Assembly (NCBI GenBank): GCA_963739435.1
Contig: CAVUAN010000006.1
Span: 372,001 to 436,000, forward strand
DNA: 64,000 nt
Origin: CAVUAN01 sp963739435
GTDB lineage: Bacteria; Acidobacteriota; Thermoanaerobaculia; UBA5066; Gp7-AA6
Direction: 5' to 3'
Of this stretch, positions 7,958 through 16,676 are shown piece by piece (within the stretch, counting starts at the first letter, position 1; every line of letters begins with the position of its first letter). Under the pieces are notes generated by a model. The model saw only the letters and a list, made by a program, of their open reading frames with translations. It was not told the origin of the DNA and ran no database searches. The translations under genes were made by a program, and so were the position numbers.

Positions 7958-8362
7958 CGCCATCGGGTGCAGGGCGTAGCCGATCGCGTAGACGAGGCCG
8001 AGCGCGGCGTGTGCCCATCCGGTCCACTGGCGGGCCATGGAGCCCGTCAGGACCTGCACGACATAGCCCGACAGAACGAGCGGAATCGCGAGCAGTGTCA
8101 TGACCGTGCCCGTGCGGCGCCGTTCCCCATCGCCCGAGGAGAGCTTGACGAGAGCGTGCCGGCGGAACAGAAGCCCCAGCCCAAAAACTGCCACGGGAGC
8201 CGCGAGCAGGTGCAGCGCCAGGACGGTGGGCTGCCACGGATGGGCGAGACGCGAGTCGGGGTCGGGATTCGAAACGAAGTATTTCAGGGCCCCATAGACG
8301 AGGCCGGTCAATCCGACGAGCGCCCAACCGGCGTGGTTGACCCATGCCTCCCAGCGCTTCAT
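7889..8362 (-). CDS. Four-helix membrane protein, possible b-type cytochrome
   Basis: A 157-residue inner-membrane protein with four predicted helices (about 10-27, 46-67, 85-107, 112-132). Histidines lie in or next to helices 1, 2 and 4 (VNHAGW, LALHLLAAP, WAHAALG, YALHPM), which is compatible with two b-haem sites, but no family signature is certain. Its ATG overlaps the stop of the FMN-binding gene by four bases, and it is the last gene of the fur-apbE-porin-FMN operon. The context suggests that it passes electrons from the quinone pool to the exported flavoprotein. The 3' end overlaps tyrS on the other strand by 69 bases. Confidence 0.75.
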   Translation of the reverse strand: MKRWEAWVNHAGWALVGLTGLVYGALKYFVSNPDPDSRLAHPWQPTVLALHLLAAPVAVFGLGLLFRRHALVKLSSGDGERRRTGTVMTLLAIPLVLSGYVVQVLTGSMARQWTGWAHAALGLVYAIGYALHPMALRALPDDPAEAAAEAQDGVLRD

Positions 8363-8907
8363 GCGGCCTTCTTCGCCCGATTCTCGAGCACCCGGTGGAG
8401 CGCGAGAACGCGCCGCGCGGCTTCCGTCGTCGCGCGCGCCGTCAGGGTCGCGCCGGAGACGGGCCGGATGGCCCGTTTCAGAGAGAGCTCATCGTCCAGG
8501 GTCTTTCCGGGAAACTGAGCGTACCAGTGCTCGCGCGGCAGGTACTCCTCGGGCTCCGAGAAGGAGAGCACCTCGATCCGTGCGATCACGCCCCTGGGAT
8601 CGACGACCACCATCAGCGTTTCGGGCAGCGTGCGCACGACGTGCGTATCGAAATAGGCGGTTCCGGCCAGCTGGCCGTCTTTGGTCGCAATGTAGGCGGC
8701 AGCAAGGGCCGAGGGGCGCGGGCCGCCCGAGAGCGCCTCCACTTCCTTCTGCTCCGCCTCGGTCAGGAAGAGAGTCTTTCTTTCTACGGCGGCCCCCGGA
8801 AAGGCCAGCTTCAACGCCTCCTCCTGCGTCAGAAACACCTTCGCCTCCGCAGACGACGCCAGAAGCAGGATCGCCAGCGCGGCGAACCGCCTAGAACATG
8901 TAGCCAA
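8359..8907 (-). CDS. Exported FMN-binding (flavinylated) protein
   Basis: A 182-residue exported protein of the FMN-binding domain family (RnfG/NqrC-like). A signal peptide (about 1-22, ending in SAEA) leads to a single domain. The motif SGATLTARATTEA (about residues 151-163) contains the SGAT threonine to which ApbE attaches FMN covalently in this family. The expected role is a one-domain extracytoplasmic flavin electron carrier. The start overlaps the stop of the porin gene by 17 bases and the stop overlaps the start of the four-helix membrane gene by four, so the genes are translationally coupled. The apbE gene of the same operon would supply the modification. Confidence 0.88.
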   Translation of the reverse strand: MATCSRRFAALAILLLASSAEAKVFLTQEEALKLAFPGAAVERKTLFLTEAEQKEVEALSGGPRPSALAAAYIATKDGQLAGTAYFDTHVVRTLPETLMVVVDPRGVIARIEVLSFSEPEEYLPREHWYAQFPGKTLDDELSLKRAIRPVSGATLTARATTEAARRVLALHRVLENRAKKAA

Positions 8908-10302
8908 GGCCGACGTTCCATTGGTTGACGCCCGTTCGCGCGGCGTTCGTCTTCTGCTGCCAGTCCAGCTTGATGGAAACCTGCTCGATCGGCTTGTAGA
9001 CAGCGCCGACCGTCAGGAGCGTCACGTCCGTCTCGCCGCTGCGCGAATAGCCCGTCGGCACCTGAGCCTGCGTGTCGTAGCGCTCGTAGCGCACGAAAGG
9101 CGTCAAAGAGGCTCTCGAACCGGACGTGAGCGACAGCACGTCGAAGCCTCCCAGCACGTACCAGCCCCATTGCTCGCTGCCGACCGACTGCTCGCCCGTC
9201 AACCCGTTTGACTCGTTGATCGCCGCGGCATCTCCGATCGACGTGTGGACGTAGAGGCCTCGCAGCCACAGGCCCCGCCACCTCCAGTCGGCGTGGACGT
9301 CCACGAGAGTCGTCAGGCCGGAAAAGGAGCGGCCCGAGGGCGTCGTGCTGCCCTGGCTCGAATCTCCGGAGAAGAAAGACGCGCCGACGACCGCCCCGGG
9401 AACCGGCGTCCAATCGAGGCGGCCGGTCGCCGCCCAGCTCACGGCCAGGGCCTCGGAGCCCTCCTGGGAGCCCTCGCGGATGCCTTCGGCCGTGTAGCCC
9501 GCGGAGTTCAGGCCATTGACACCGTAGAGCTGGTAGGAGAGAGGCCCGGCGTTTCCATAGAAGCCGACGCCGATCTCGCGCCACGTCGTGGGGATCAGGA
9601 ACTCCTCCACCTCGGGCCGCCGGGCCCCCAGAAACGTGGGCGGCTCGTGCATCTCGTTGATCCAGCCCATCGGCATCAGGATGAGGCCGGCCCGCCCGCG
9701 GAAGTTTTGCGACGCCATGTAGTCGAGGTAGGCGAACTCGATCTCCACCTCGCCTCCCTTGTCGGAGGCCGTGACCGCGTGCTCCACTTCGAGCTCCGTG
9801 TTGACGACCCAATGGTCGTCGAACTTGTAGCCGACGTAGAGAACCGCTCGCAAGAGGTCCGCGTGACTGCGCAGTCCCGAGGGCAGGCCATCCTGCCGCA
9901 GGGCCGCGAAGTTGTCGTAGAGGAACTCGCCGTAACCGCCGATCGAGACGCCCTTCTTGCCGTAGACCTTCGAAGCCGCCGGCCCGACTCCGTAAGAAGG
10001 CTCCTCGCCGGCCCGGGTTGCTCCAGGCGCCGCCGCCTCGCCCACCTTCAACTGCTCGATCTCCCGGGCCAGAATCTCGATCTGGCGCTCGATCTCGGCT
10101 AGACGCTGCGGGTCGGCAGCCGCCGGAGGCCCTGGCGGCCGCCAGCTCCGCCCGCGTCTCGGCCAGGAGCTTCTCGAGCCGTTCGACCCGCTGTTCGAGC
10201 GTCCGGGGTGGTTCGTCAGCGCGCGCCCCCGCACCCGACAGGCATCGCCAACACAATGGCCGCGAGAACGGTTCTCCTTACGATCGCCGGAAACTGCGAC
10301 AT
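8891..10302 (-). CDS. Outer-membrane porin-like beta-barrel protein (two apparent frameshifts)
   Basis: An exported beta-barrel protein, 469 residues once two single-base insertions are removed (in CCC at 10130-10132 and CCCCC at 10226-10230). The corrected N terminus has a signal peptide (MSQFPAIVRRTVLAAIVLAM, cleavage after ARA). Two short coiled-coil segments follow (LEQRVERLEKLLAE and LAEIERQIEILAREIEQL), typical of trimeric porins. The rest is alternating aromatic strands, ending in GYMF with a C-terminal Phe. The start at 10302 overlaps the end of apbE. It is probably a porin of the OprO/P-like type for passage of iron chelates or reductant, an inference from context. No substrate motif is visible. 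Confidence 0.78.
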
Positions 10303-11321
10303 GTCATGGCTCCTCGAAGATGAATTTGAAGGTCGCGCGACGCGATCGCCTTCACGCGGTCACCCGCGACGACGAGAAAGAGAACCTGGTTCTCGAAACC
10401 GTTCCGGCGCAACCGTTCCGAAAGCGCGAGCCCTCGTTCGGGTCCGAGGACGAAGAAGGCTGTCGAGAGAACGTCGGCGGTCAGCCCCGACGCGGCAACG
10501 GCGGTGGCCGAGCCGAAGTCCTGAGCCGGTGCGCCCGTGTGCGGATCGAGCAGGTGCCCGATGCGCCGGCCGGCGACTGAAAGGCCACGCTCGGAATTGC
10601 CGGAGGTCGAGATGGACGCATCCGCGATGTGGAGTGAAACAGCCGCGCGGGCCCGATGGCGCGGGTCGGCGATCGCCACGTCGGCTTCACCGACCGCCAG
10701 GACCTGCCCGCCCAGATCGAGCAGCGCACGGCGCGTGCCGGCCTTCCGCAGCGCGTCGGCCGCGCGGTCCAGGGCGTAGCCTTTGCCCCAGGCACCCTCG
10801 TCGATGCCGGCCTCCGCCGAGAGCCGCCGCGATTCGCCCGTTGCCGAATCGAGCCAGAATCGGCCGCGCCCGGTCGCCGCGAGGGCCCGCGACAGGTCGG
10901 CCGGCTCGGGCACGCGGCCCCGGCCGCGCAGGTCCCAGGCGCGAACGAGCGGGAGCACAGTCGGATCGAAGGCGCCTTCCGTGAGCTCGCACCACCGGAA
11001 CACGTCCGCGAGCACGGCTGCCGTTTCCGCGCCGAGAGCGACGCGTTCGCCGGGTCGGGCGCCGTTCAAACGGTCGAGCGGCCCGCCCGGCTTCCAGGTC
11101 GAGAGCAGATCCTCGACCCGAGCGATCTCCAGGACCGCGGCCTCGCTGGAGGCAAGAGCCGACGCCCGGTCGACCCCGGCGACACGGATTGAAAGAACCG
11201 TCCCCATCGCGGAGAGCCTCCGCTCGACAACGCCGTCCGCTCGGGCCGGGACCTGATCAAGACAGAGACTCAGTCTCACTTGAAGGAAAGCGGAGAAGAG
11301 GAGACCGAGGCTCGCCTCCAT
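10278..11321 (-). CDS. apbE: FAD:protein FMN transferase
   Basis: Transfers FMN from FAD to a threonine of exported flavoproteins. The protein is 347 residues. Family blocks in order: AMGTVLSI, EGAFDPTV (about 123), IDEGAWGKGYALDRA (about 180), LLDLGGQVLAVG, STSGNSERG...GHLLDPHTGAP, and TAVAASGLTADVLSTAFF (metal/FAD site). The N terminus is hydrophobic but atypical as a signal peptide, so the exact start is uncertain. It lies 8 bases after fur and overlaps the porin gene, and its presumed target (SGAT-containing FMN-binding protein) is two genes downstream. A palindrome resembling the one before fur lies within its first codons. Confidence 0.93.
   Translation of the reverse strand: MEASLGLLFSAFLQVRLSLCLDQVPARADGVVERRLSAMGTVLSIRVAGVDRASALASSEAAVLEIARVEDLLSTWKPGGPLDRLNGARPGERVALGAETAAVLADVFRWCELTEGAFDPTVLPLVRAWDLRGRGRVPEPADLSRALAATGRGRFWLDSATGESRRLSAEAGIDEGAWGKGYALDRAADALRKAGTRRALLDLGGQVLAVGEADVAIADPRHRARAAVSLHIADASISTSGNSERGLSVAGRRIGHLLDPHTGAPAQDFGSATAVAASGLTADVLSTAFFVLGPERGLALSERLRRNGFENQVLFLVVAGDRVKAIASRDLQIHLRGAMTCRSFRRS
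11265..11277. promoter_or_regulatory. Fur-box-like palindrome at the start of apbE
   Basis: GAGACTCAGTCTC is a perfect 6-1-6 palindrome, 45-57 bases inside the annotated apbE frame. Its core (GACT-N-AGTC) is identical to the palindrome before fur (11858-11874). It may be an internal operator, or it may indicate that the real apbE start lies further downstream. Confidence 0.5.
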
Positions 11322-11328
11322 GTCGGGC

Positions 11329-11856
11329 CTAGCGCTCCGAGCGGACCCGCGCGGGGTGGTTGCGAACGACCCCCGCGGGCTTCTCGTCCTCGGCTGACCG
11401 GGGAGCGCCTTCCGCCTTGTGTCGCGGGCGGCACTGGCGGCAGATGCCGCGCATCTGGTGGCTGTGGTCGATCAGGATGAACCCGTAGCGCTCGCACACC
11501 TCGTCCTGGAGCTCCTCGATGCGCTGCTCGTAGAACTCGACGACGCGGCCGCACTCCTTGCAGACGAGGTGGTCGTGGTGGTCCCCCGCTCGCAGGCGCT
11601 CGTAGCGGTAGCCCGACTCGCCGATGCGGAGCTTCCCGACGATCCCCGAGTCGGCCAGCAGCTCGAGGGTCCGGTAGATCGTGGCCCGCGAGATCTTCTT
11701 GTGCTTGGCCCGCAGCCTTACCAACAGCTCGTCGGCCTCGAGGTGCTCGTGCCGGGCAAAGACCTCGTCGAAAAGGGCTTGCCGCTCGGCCGTCAGCTTG
11801 AGGCCCCGGCGCTCCAGGTACTTGCGGAAGATGTCGAGCTCGCGGTCGTTTTTCAT
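11329..11856 (-). CDS. fur: Fur family metal-dependent repressor
   Basis: A DNA-binding regulator that represses metal-uptake genes when the metal is bound; here 175 residues from the ATG at 11856. It has an N-terminal winged helix (GLKLTAERQALFDEVF..., recognition helix ISRATIYRTLELL) and a dimerisation domain with the metal-binding HHDHLVCKECG and a second Cys pair (CRQC). The C-terminal 30 residues are longer than usual and charged. The neighbours (FTR1 iron permease, divergent, and apbE downstream) favour iron as the co-repressor, but Zur or PerR specificity cannot be excluded. It starts a five-gene leftward operon. Confidence 0.9.
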   Translation of the reverse strand: MKNDRELDIFRKYLERRGLKLTAERQALFDEVFARHEHLEADELLVRLRAKHKKISRATIYRTLELLADSGIVGKLRIGESGYRYERLRAGDHHDHLVCKECGRVVEFYEQRIEELQDEVCERYGFILIDHSHQMRGICRQCRPRHKAEGAPRSAEDEKPAGVVRNHPARVRSER

Positions 11857-11857
11857 G

Positions 11858-11874
11858 TTGCGACTGAGTCTCAA
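11858..11874. promoter_or_regulatory. Fur-box-like operator between fur and the iron permease
   Basis: TTGCGACTGAGTCTCAA is a 17-base pseudo-palindrome (one mismatched pair) immediately before the fur start codon and 67 bases before the divergent iron permease. Its position would allow control of both directions. It shares its core with 11265-11277. Confidence 0.6.
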
Positions 11875-11940
11875 TTGCCGTATTCTTCACATCCCCAAGG
11901 CCGCTGTCAAGCGGCTTCGGTTTGACGGAGGGGCGGGCCC

Positions 11941-12810
11941 ATGTGGCAGGGATTCACCATCGCGCTGCGGGAAGGCATCGAGGCTTTCCTGATCGTCGCC
12001 CTGACGCTCTCGTATTTAAAGCGCACGGGCCGCGAGACGCTGGCGCGCGCGGTGTACTGGGGTATCGCGGTTTCGGTTGTGACCTGCGCCGGGGCGGGCG
12101 CCCTGTTTGCCCGCGCCGCGAAGCAATCCGTCTGGGAGGCGATTCTGGCTCTCACGGCGGCAATCCTCGTCGGGAGCCTTCTCGTCTACATGAAGCGGGT
12201 CTCGGCGCGCCTCAAATCGGACATCGAGAATCGCCTCGAGGCCCGCACTCAGTCGGGGTCTCGAGAGCGAGCGCTCTGGGGCGTCTTCGCCTTCACCCTC
12301 CTCATGATCACGCGGGAGGGCATGGAAACCGCGCTCCTGATTGCAACGGCGCTCTTTCAGCTCAAGTCGTCTTCCGTCCTCGTCGGGCTCGCGCTCGGCC
12401 TCGCGGGCGCGGTGGCGATCAGCTTCGCCTGGACGCGCCTCGGGCGCGGCGTGGACTTGAAGGCTCTTCTGAACGTCTCGGCCGTGTTTCTCGCGATCTT
12501 TCTCGTGCAGCTCCTTCTCTACAGCGTGCACGAGTTCTCGGAGGCGGGCCTCCTGCCCAACTCCCAGGCCATCCACGACGCGACCGAGATCCTGGGCCCC
12601 GACGGCGTCATCGGCCACCTGCTCGCCTACGCGCTGGCCGTCATCCCCACGCTCTGGCTCGCCGCTCTCTGGTGGAAAAAGCGTTCCGTCGCATCCTCCC
12701 CTCTCCCCCCGGGAGAGGGTCAGGGTGAGGGGAAGACAGGAGCCGGGGTAGGATCCGCGTCAACCGCGGTTACCCCTTCGCCCCATCCCTCTCCCGCCGG
12801 AAGAGGCTGA
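11941..12810 (+). CDS. FTR1/EfeU-type high-affinity iron permease
   Basis: Imports ferric iron across the inner membrane, normally with an oxidase or other redox partner. It has 289 residues with about seven hydrophobic helices and the two diagnostic REGxE motifs, REGIE (residues 10-14) and REGME (125-129). The Shine-Dalgarno GGAGG lies 9 bases before the ATG. It is divergent from fur with a Fur-box-like palindrome between them. The last 40 residues (SSPLPPGEGQGEG ... SPHPSPAGRG) are not permease sequence but the translation of a family A repeat pair, so the natural end has been extended by the repeat. Confidence 0.92.
   Translation: MWQGFTIALREGIEAFLIVALTLSYLKRTGRETLARAVYWGIAVSVVTCAGAGALFARAAKQSVWEAILALTAAILVGSLLVYMKRVSARLKSDIENRLEARTQSGSRERALWGVFAFTLLMITREGMETALLIATALFQLKSSSVLVGLALGLAGAVAISFAWTRLGRGVDLKALLNVSAVFLAIFLVQLLLYSVHEFSEAGLLPNSQAIHDATEILGPDGVIGHLLAYALAVIPTLWLAALWWKKRSVASSPLPPGEGQGEGKTGAGVGSASTAVTPSPHPSPAGRG
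12696..12807. repeat. REP-like inverted repeat pair, family A (copy 2, translated)
   Basis: Units at 12696-12732 and 12772-12807 are inverted relative to each other, as at 1055-1166. The pair lies inside the 3' end of the iron permease frame, whose stop codon follows the second unit directly. Confidence 0.85.
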
Positions 12811-12822
12811 AGCCCGACCCGC

Positions 12823-14181
12823 TTAAAACGCGGACGTGTCGGCCACGGATGCGAGCTGGCCCTGGGGGTTCACATAGGTCTTGACCGCCCCGGTCTGTGT
12901 ATCGGTGATGGTCAGGGTGAATTCGACGTTCGTCATCGAACCGTAGAAGACCCAGAACTTCCCGTTGACCGAGCGCCCGTCGAGGACCTTCACGACGAGC
13001 TCGAGGTTGGAAGGATCGAAGAACCAGAAAGCGCCGCTGTTCGGCACAACGGGACTCGCGTGACCTGCTTGAAGCTGGCCCGCTGAATCGCGCCAGGAAA
13101 CCGTGGCCTGAAAACGCGGTCCCGTAAGGCACAGTGCCTCGGGAGAGGGGAGGCACGAGCCGTACATCAGGATGCCGCCCCTCTCGGTGCCCACCAGGAG
13201 AGTGGAGGGAGGCCCGCCCAGAACGGTGACCGTCCGGGTGGTTCCGGTTCCAATCGGAAGAGAGTCCAGCCGGGTCCACGTCGCGCCGCCGTCGAGGCTT
13301 TGGTTCACGGAACCACCCGCGCCATAGACGCCGAACGGCGGGAAAGGATCTACCGCGAAGTGGACGCTGTCTCGACCCGGGTAAACCGACCATGTTGTGC
13401 CCCCGTCCACGCTCTTCAGGCCAGTCGCTGGGGGGAGGCTGGGGAAGGGAGGAATCGGCTGCCCGGGAATGCAGGGAAGGGGACCGCACGCGGTCATCTC
13501 TGTATAGACCGCCGGCGGGCTGGAGCCTAAGCCCACTTCTCCAAGGATGTACGTGATCGAGTTGACCACCGGGCGAGTGGGGAGCCAATGAGCCCCTCCG
13601 TCCGTGCTTCGGTAGAGATCCGTCGCCGTGGTGGCGAACACATCGGCCGACGAAGACGGGTCGACAGCGAGCGCGAGCACGCGAACATCATTCAGCCCGT
13701 TGTTCACGGGCTTCCACGTCGCACCGCCGTCGTCGCTCTTGAAGGCGCCGCTGCTCTTCGTTCCGGCATACAACGCGAGCCCGAAAGCGTCCTGCGCCAG
13801 CGACGTCACTGACAAATCCGTCAGTCCGTTGTTGGCAGCGGTCCAGCTTTCGCCGTCGGACCGGAAGACTCCTGCTCCCGCGGTGCCCACAAACAGCGTC
13901 GCCGGAACCGAAGGCGAAACGACCAGGGCTCGGACAGCTAGACTGGTCAGACCTGCGTCGATCGCCGTCCAGTTCGCTCCCCCGTTCGAAGTCTTCAATA
14001 CTCCAGCGCCGTCGACCGCCGCGTAAAGGACTCGATTCTTGTCCATTGCGATCGCACGCACGTCGACGTTGCCTGGCGGTCCGATCGGCACCCAACCGGG
14101 AGCGGCCGCGAGAAGCGCGACGGGGATGGCCGCTGCCGCGCCAAAGGCTGTGACGACTCGGTGGAGAGACGGAGAAGACAA
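12823..14181 (-). CDS. Secreted BNR/sortilin-like repeat protein with the shared C-terminal domain
   Basis: About 452 residues. The TTG at 14181 is preferred as start: AGGGGTG lies upstream and it opens directly into a signal peptide (VVTAFGAAAAIPVALLAAAP). A TTG at 14229 is the alternative. The body consists of propeller repeats of the BNR/sortilin type with the Asp-box pattern S-x-D-G-G-x-x-W (SNGGANW, SDDGGATW, STDGGAHW, SVDGGTTW, SLDGGATW). The last 110 residues form the domain found in the two PKD copper proteins: VKVLDGRSVNGKFWVFYG, ending in ADTSAF. No enzymatic function is apparent; it probably acts in surface binding. Confidence 0.82.
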   Translation of the reverse strand: MSSPSLHRVVTAFGAAAAIPVALLAAAPGWVPIGPPGNVDVRAIAMDKNRVLYAAVDGAGVLKTSNGGANWTAIDAGLTSLAVRALVVSPSVPATLFVGTAGAGVFRSDGESWTAANNGLTDLSVTSLAQDAFGLALYAGTKSSGAFKSDDGGATWKPVNNGLNDVRVLALAVDPSSSADVFATTATDLYRSTDGGAHWLPTRPVVNSITYILGEVGLGSSPPAVYTEMTACGPLPCIPGQPIPPFPSLPPATGLKSVDGGTTWSVYPGRDSVHFAVDPFPPFGVYGAGGSVNQSLDGGATWTRLDSLPIGTGTTRTVTVLGGPPSTLLVGTERGGILMYGSCLPSPEALCLTGPRFQATVSWRDSAGQLQAGHASPVVPNSGAFWFFDPSNLELVVKVLDGRSVNGKFWVFYGSMTNVEFTLTITDTQTGAVKTYVNPQGQLASVADTSAF

Positions 14182-14262
14182 GAGTGCACCCCTGATTGTG
14201 TGGATCGGCTTTGGGAGGCCGTCAACCAAACGAAAGAGTCCTGGAGGTTATTCCCTCAGGAG

Positions 14263-14826
14263 TCAGGCCCGGCTGTTCCAGAGAACGTCGGGGACGCCGC
14301 GGCGCTTGTTCTCGTGGCGCGCCATGACGAAGAGAGCGTCGGAGAGGCGGTTCAGGTAGATCACGGTGTGCGCTCCGACTTTCTCGGCGCGCGCGAGTGT
14401 CACGACGAGGCGCTCGGCTCGGCGGCAGACCGTGCGCGCGACGTGCAGCGCCGCGGCTCCCGGAGAGCCGCCCGGGAGGATGAAATTCTCGAGCGGCGAT
14501 AGCTCTTCGGAAAGCCGGTCCATGAGGCTCTCCAATGCCTGGACGTGCGACGCTCCGATCTCGGGCACGGGCAGCCGGAGCTTGCCTTCTTCCGGGATGC
14601 AGAGGTCGGAGCCCAGGTGAAAGAGCTCGTTCTGAATGAGAGAGAGCGCCCGCGACACGTCGTCGTTGAGTCCGGCGGAAAGCGCCACCCCGATCTGGCT
14701 GTTAAGCTCGTCGACTGTTCCGTACGCCTCGATGCGCGGGGAATCCTTGGGCACCCTCTCCCCGGACCCCAGGCCCGTCGTGCCGTCGTCGCCCGACCTC
14801 GTGTAGACCTTCGTGATGCGCGGCAT
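14263..14826 (-). CDS. pduO: PduO-type cob(I)alamin adenosyltransferase
   Basis: Attaches the adenosyl group to cobalamin. It has 187 residues, the usual size. The N-terminal ATP-binding TRSGDDGTTGLG (residues 9-20), the central EAYGTVDELNSQIG and the C-terminal RRAERLVV...YLNRLSDALF motifs are present. The ATG at 14826 overlaps the stop of the upstream TonB receptor as TGATG, so translation is coupled. Both genes lie under one cobalamin riboswitch: uptake followed by adenosylation. Confidence 0.94.
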   Translation of the reverse strand: MPRITKVYTRSGDDGTTGLGSGERVPKDSPRIEAYGTVDELNSQIGVALSAGLNDDVSRALSLIQNELFHLGSDLCIPEEGKLRLPVPEIGASHVQALESLMDRLSEELSPLENFILPGGSPGAAALHVARTVCRRAERLVVTLARAEKVGAHTVIYLNRLSDALFVMARHENKRRGVPDVLWNSRA

Positions 14827-16676
14827 CAGAACCTCGCTTCGATTCCCAGGGCAAAGCGGCGTCCGGGAGCAGGATACCCGTCCACCTCCTCGTAGTGGCG
14901 GTCGGCGATGTTCTGCAGCTGCAGGTACGGGGCCACAGGGCCGATCTGGTAGCGCGCCAGGAGGTCGAAACGCACGTACGCAGGGCTCTGGACGCGTTGC
15001 CCTGTCAACGCGTCGTTGTCGGGGCGGGTCCCGACGTAGGTCAGCCGCGGGGACACCAGCAGGTGCGCCAGCGCGTGCCACGCGGCCCCGGCAAAGACCA
15101 TGTGATTGGGCCGGCGGATCAAAGGCAGCCCGGTGTCCCGGTCCTCCGCATCGAGGTAGGTGTAGCCGAGATCGACGGAGACCGCCTTTCCGAACTCCTG
15201 CCGCCAGGCGAGCTCGAAACCGCGCGTGCGCGCCTGCCCCACGTTGAAGTTCTGGAAGCGTGCAAAGTCGTAGACGATCAGGTCGCGGAAGTCGTTCCAG
15301 AAGAGCGAGGCCTCGATACGGCCGCCGCCCGGCAGGTACCGTTCGCCCCCGATCTCAAAGGAGGTCGAGCGCTCGGGTTTCAGGTCCGGGTTGCCCGAGA
15401 ACGGGTAGTACAGCTCGCCCACCGTCGGCGCGCGGAAGCCGCTGCCTCCTGAAGCGCGCACCTTCCACAGGCTGTCTCCCGAGATCCAGGATAGATTGGC
15501 GCGCGGGCTCCAGGCGGAGCCAAACTGCGAATGGCTGTCGTAGCGCAGGCCGGCCGTGGCGGTGAAACCGCCGGCGAACTTGAACGTGTCCTCGAAACCC
15601 GCGCCCCAGATCGTCGTGTCCACCCCGGCGAGCGAGACGCCGAAGTTCGAGCTGTCGTCCACCTTGTCGCGTTCCCACGAAGCAAACCCGGTCAGGCGGT
15701 TGGCCCCCGATGTCCACGTGTCGGCGACGCGAGTTTGGAGCGACTGAGCCTGGGTGCGCGAGGAGAAGCCGGAGTCCGGATCGTCGAAGCGGGGCTTCGA
15801 GATCACGTCCGCCAGCAGGATCGTCGCGGCGTGCCCGTCCGCCGGAGAAAAGGAGACCGGCAGCGCCAGCCTTTCCTGGCGGTTCGAGTACCTCGAGTGC
15901 GGCGTCTCGGCGCCGACAGGCCCTGGCACGCCGACCTCGCCGTCGTCGATGGCGCCCTCGAGAGCGAAACGCAAAGACTCCCCGAATCGCCCTTCGAGGC
16001 GCACGGCGCCATTTCGCTGGCGCCAGTCCGAGTTGACGCGCTCGCCGCCGACCTGCGCGTCGAGATAGCTGGCCGTGACGCCAAAGGCCTCGCCGCCGTA
16101 GGACGCGAAGATCGAGCCGCCCAGGATTCCGGCGTTGCCTCCTTCAAACGAGGCCTGTCCCGAGAGCCCGTTGGCCGCCGGGCGCGTGAAGATCTGGATG
16201 ACTCCCCCCAGCGCGTCCGAGCCGTAGAGGGCCGAGAACGGGCCGCGCACGACCTCGATGCGTTCGACGTTCTCGGTCGTCATTCCCGAGAAGTCGAAGC
16301 CCGGAAAGTACGGCGAGTTCATCCGCTGGCCGTCGACCAACACGAGGGTCTGCGTCGAGTTGGCCCCGCGCAGCTGCGCCGAGGTCACCGAGCCGTCGCT
16401 GCCGGACCGGATGATGTCGAGCCCGGGCACGGAGCGCAGCACCTCGGCCACGGTTCGAAAACCGCTCTCTTCGATGCGCTGGCGCGTGATCACGGTCGTC
16501 GCGGTGCCGACCTCGGTCTCCTCTTCGGGAGAGGCCGTGGCCGTGACGACGACTTTCTCGGAGACCTGGGGCGGCGCCTGCTGTGCGCAGACGTCCAGCG
16601 GCCGTGAGGCGGTGAAAAGGACAGCCAGAAGGGGCGCGAGGAGAAAGACCCGGGAAAACCGAGAACCGGTCGTCAT
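14826..16676 (-). CDS. btuB: TonB-dependent cobalamin receptor (BtuB-like)
   Basis: Outer-membrane receptor for vitamin B12 uptake, 616 residues from the ATG at 16676. A signal peptide (about 1-31) precedes a TonB-box-like segment (SEKVVVTAT, 39-47), a plug domain (VLRSVPGLDI, QTLVLVDGQRMN, ERIEVVRGPFSALYGSDALGGVIQI) and a 22-strand-type barrel ending in ALGIEARF with a C-terminal Phe. The cobalamin specificity is inferred from the riboswitch upstream and from pduO downstream. ATGs further upstream are ignored because they lie in riboswitch RNA. Confidence 0.92.
   Translation of the reverse strand: MTTGSRFSRVFLLAPLLAVLFTASRPLDVCAQQAPPQVSEKVVVTATASPEEETEVGTATTVITRQRIEESGFRTVAEVLRSVPGLDIIRSGSDGSVTSAQLRGANSTQTLVLVDGQRMNSPYFPGFDFSGMTTENVERIEVVRGPFSALYGSDALGGVIQIFTRPAANGLSGQASFEGGNAGILGGSIFASYGGEAFGVTASYLDAQVGGERVNSDWRQRNGAVRLEGRFGESLRFALEGAIDDGEVGVPGPVGAETPHSRYSNRQERLALPVSFSPADGHAATILLADVISKPRFDDPDSGFSSRTQAQSLQTRVADTWTSGANRLTGFASWERDKVDDSSNFGVSLAGVDTTIWGAGFEDTFKFAGGFTATAGLRYDSHSQFGSAWSPRANLSWISGDSLWKVRASGGSGFRAPTVGELYYPFSGNPDLKPERSTSFEIGGERYLPGGGRIEASLFWNDFRDLIVYDFARFQNFNVGQARTRGFELAWRQEFGKAVSVDLGYTYLDAEDRDTGLPLIRRPNHMVFAGAAWHALAHLLVSPRLTYVGTRPDNDALTGQRVQSPAYVRFDLLARYQIGPVAPYLQLQNIADRHYEEVDGYPAPGRRFALGIEARF

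Noticed and set aside
14182..14262. A possible small gene between the BNR protein and pduO
   Set aside because: The 80 bases hold no frame with a ribosome site; nothing distinctive was seen.
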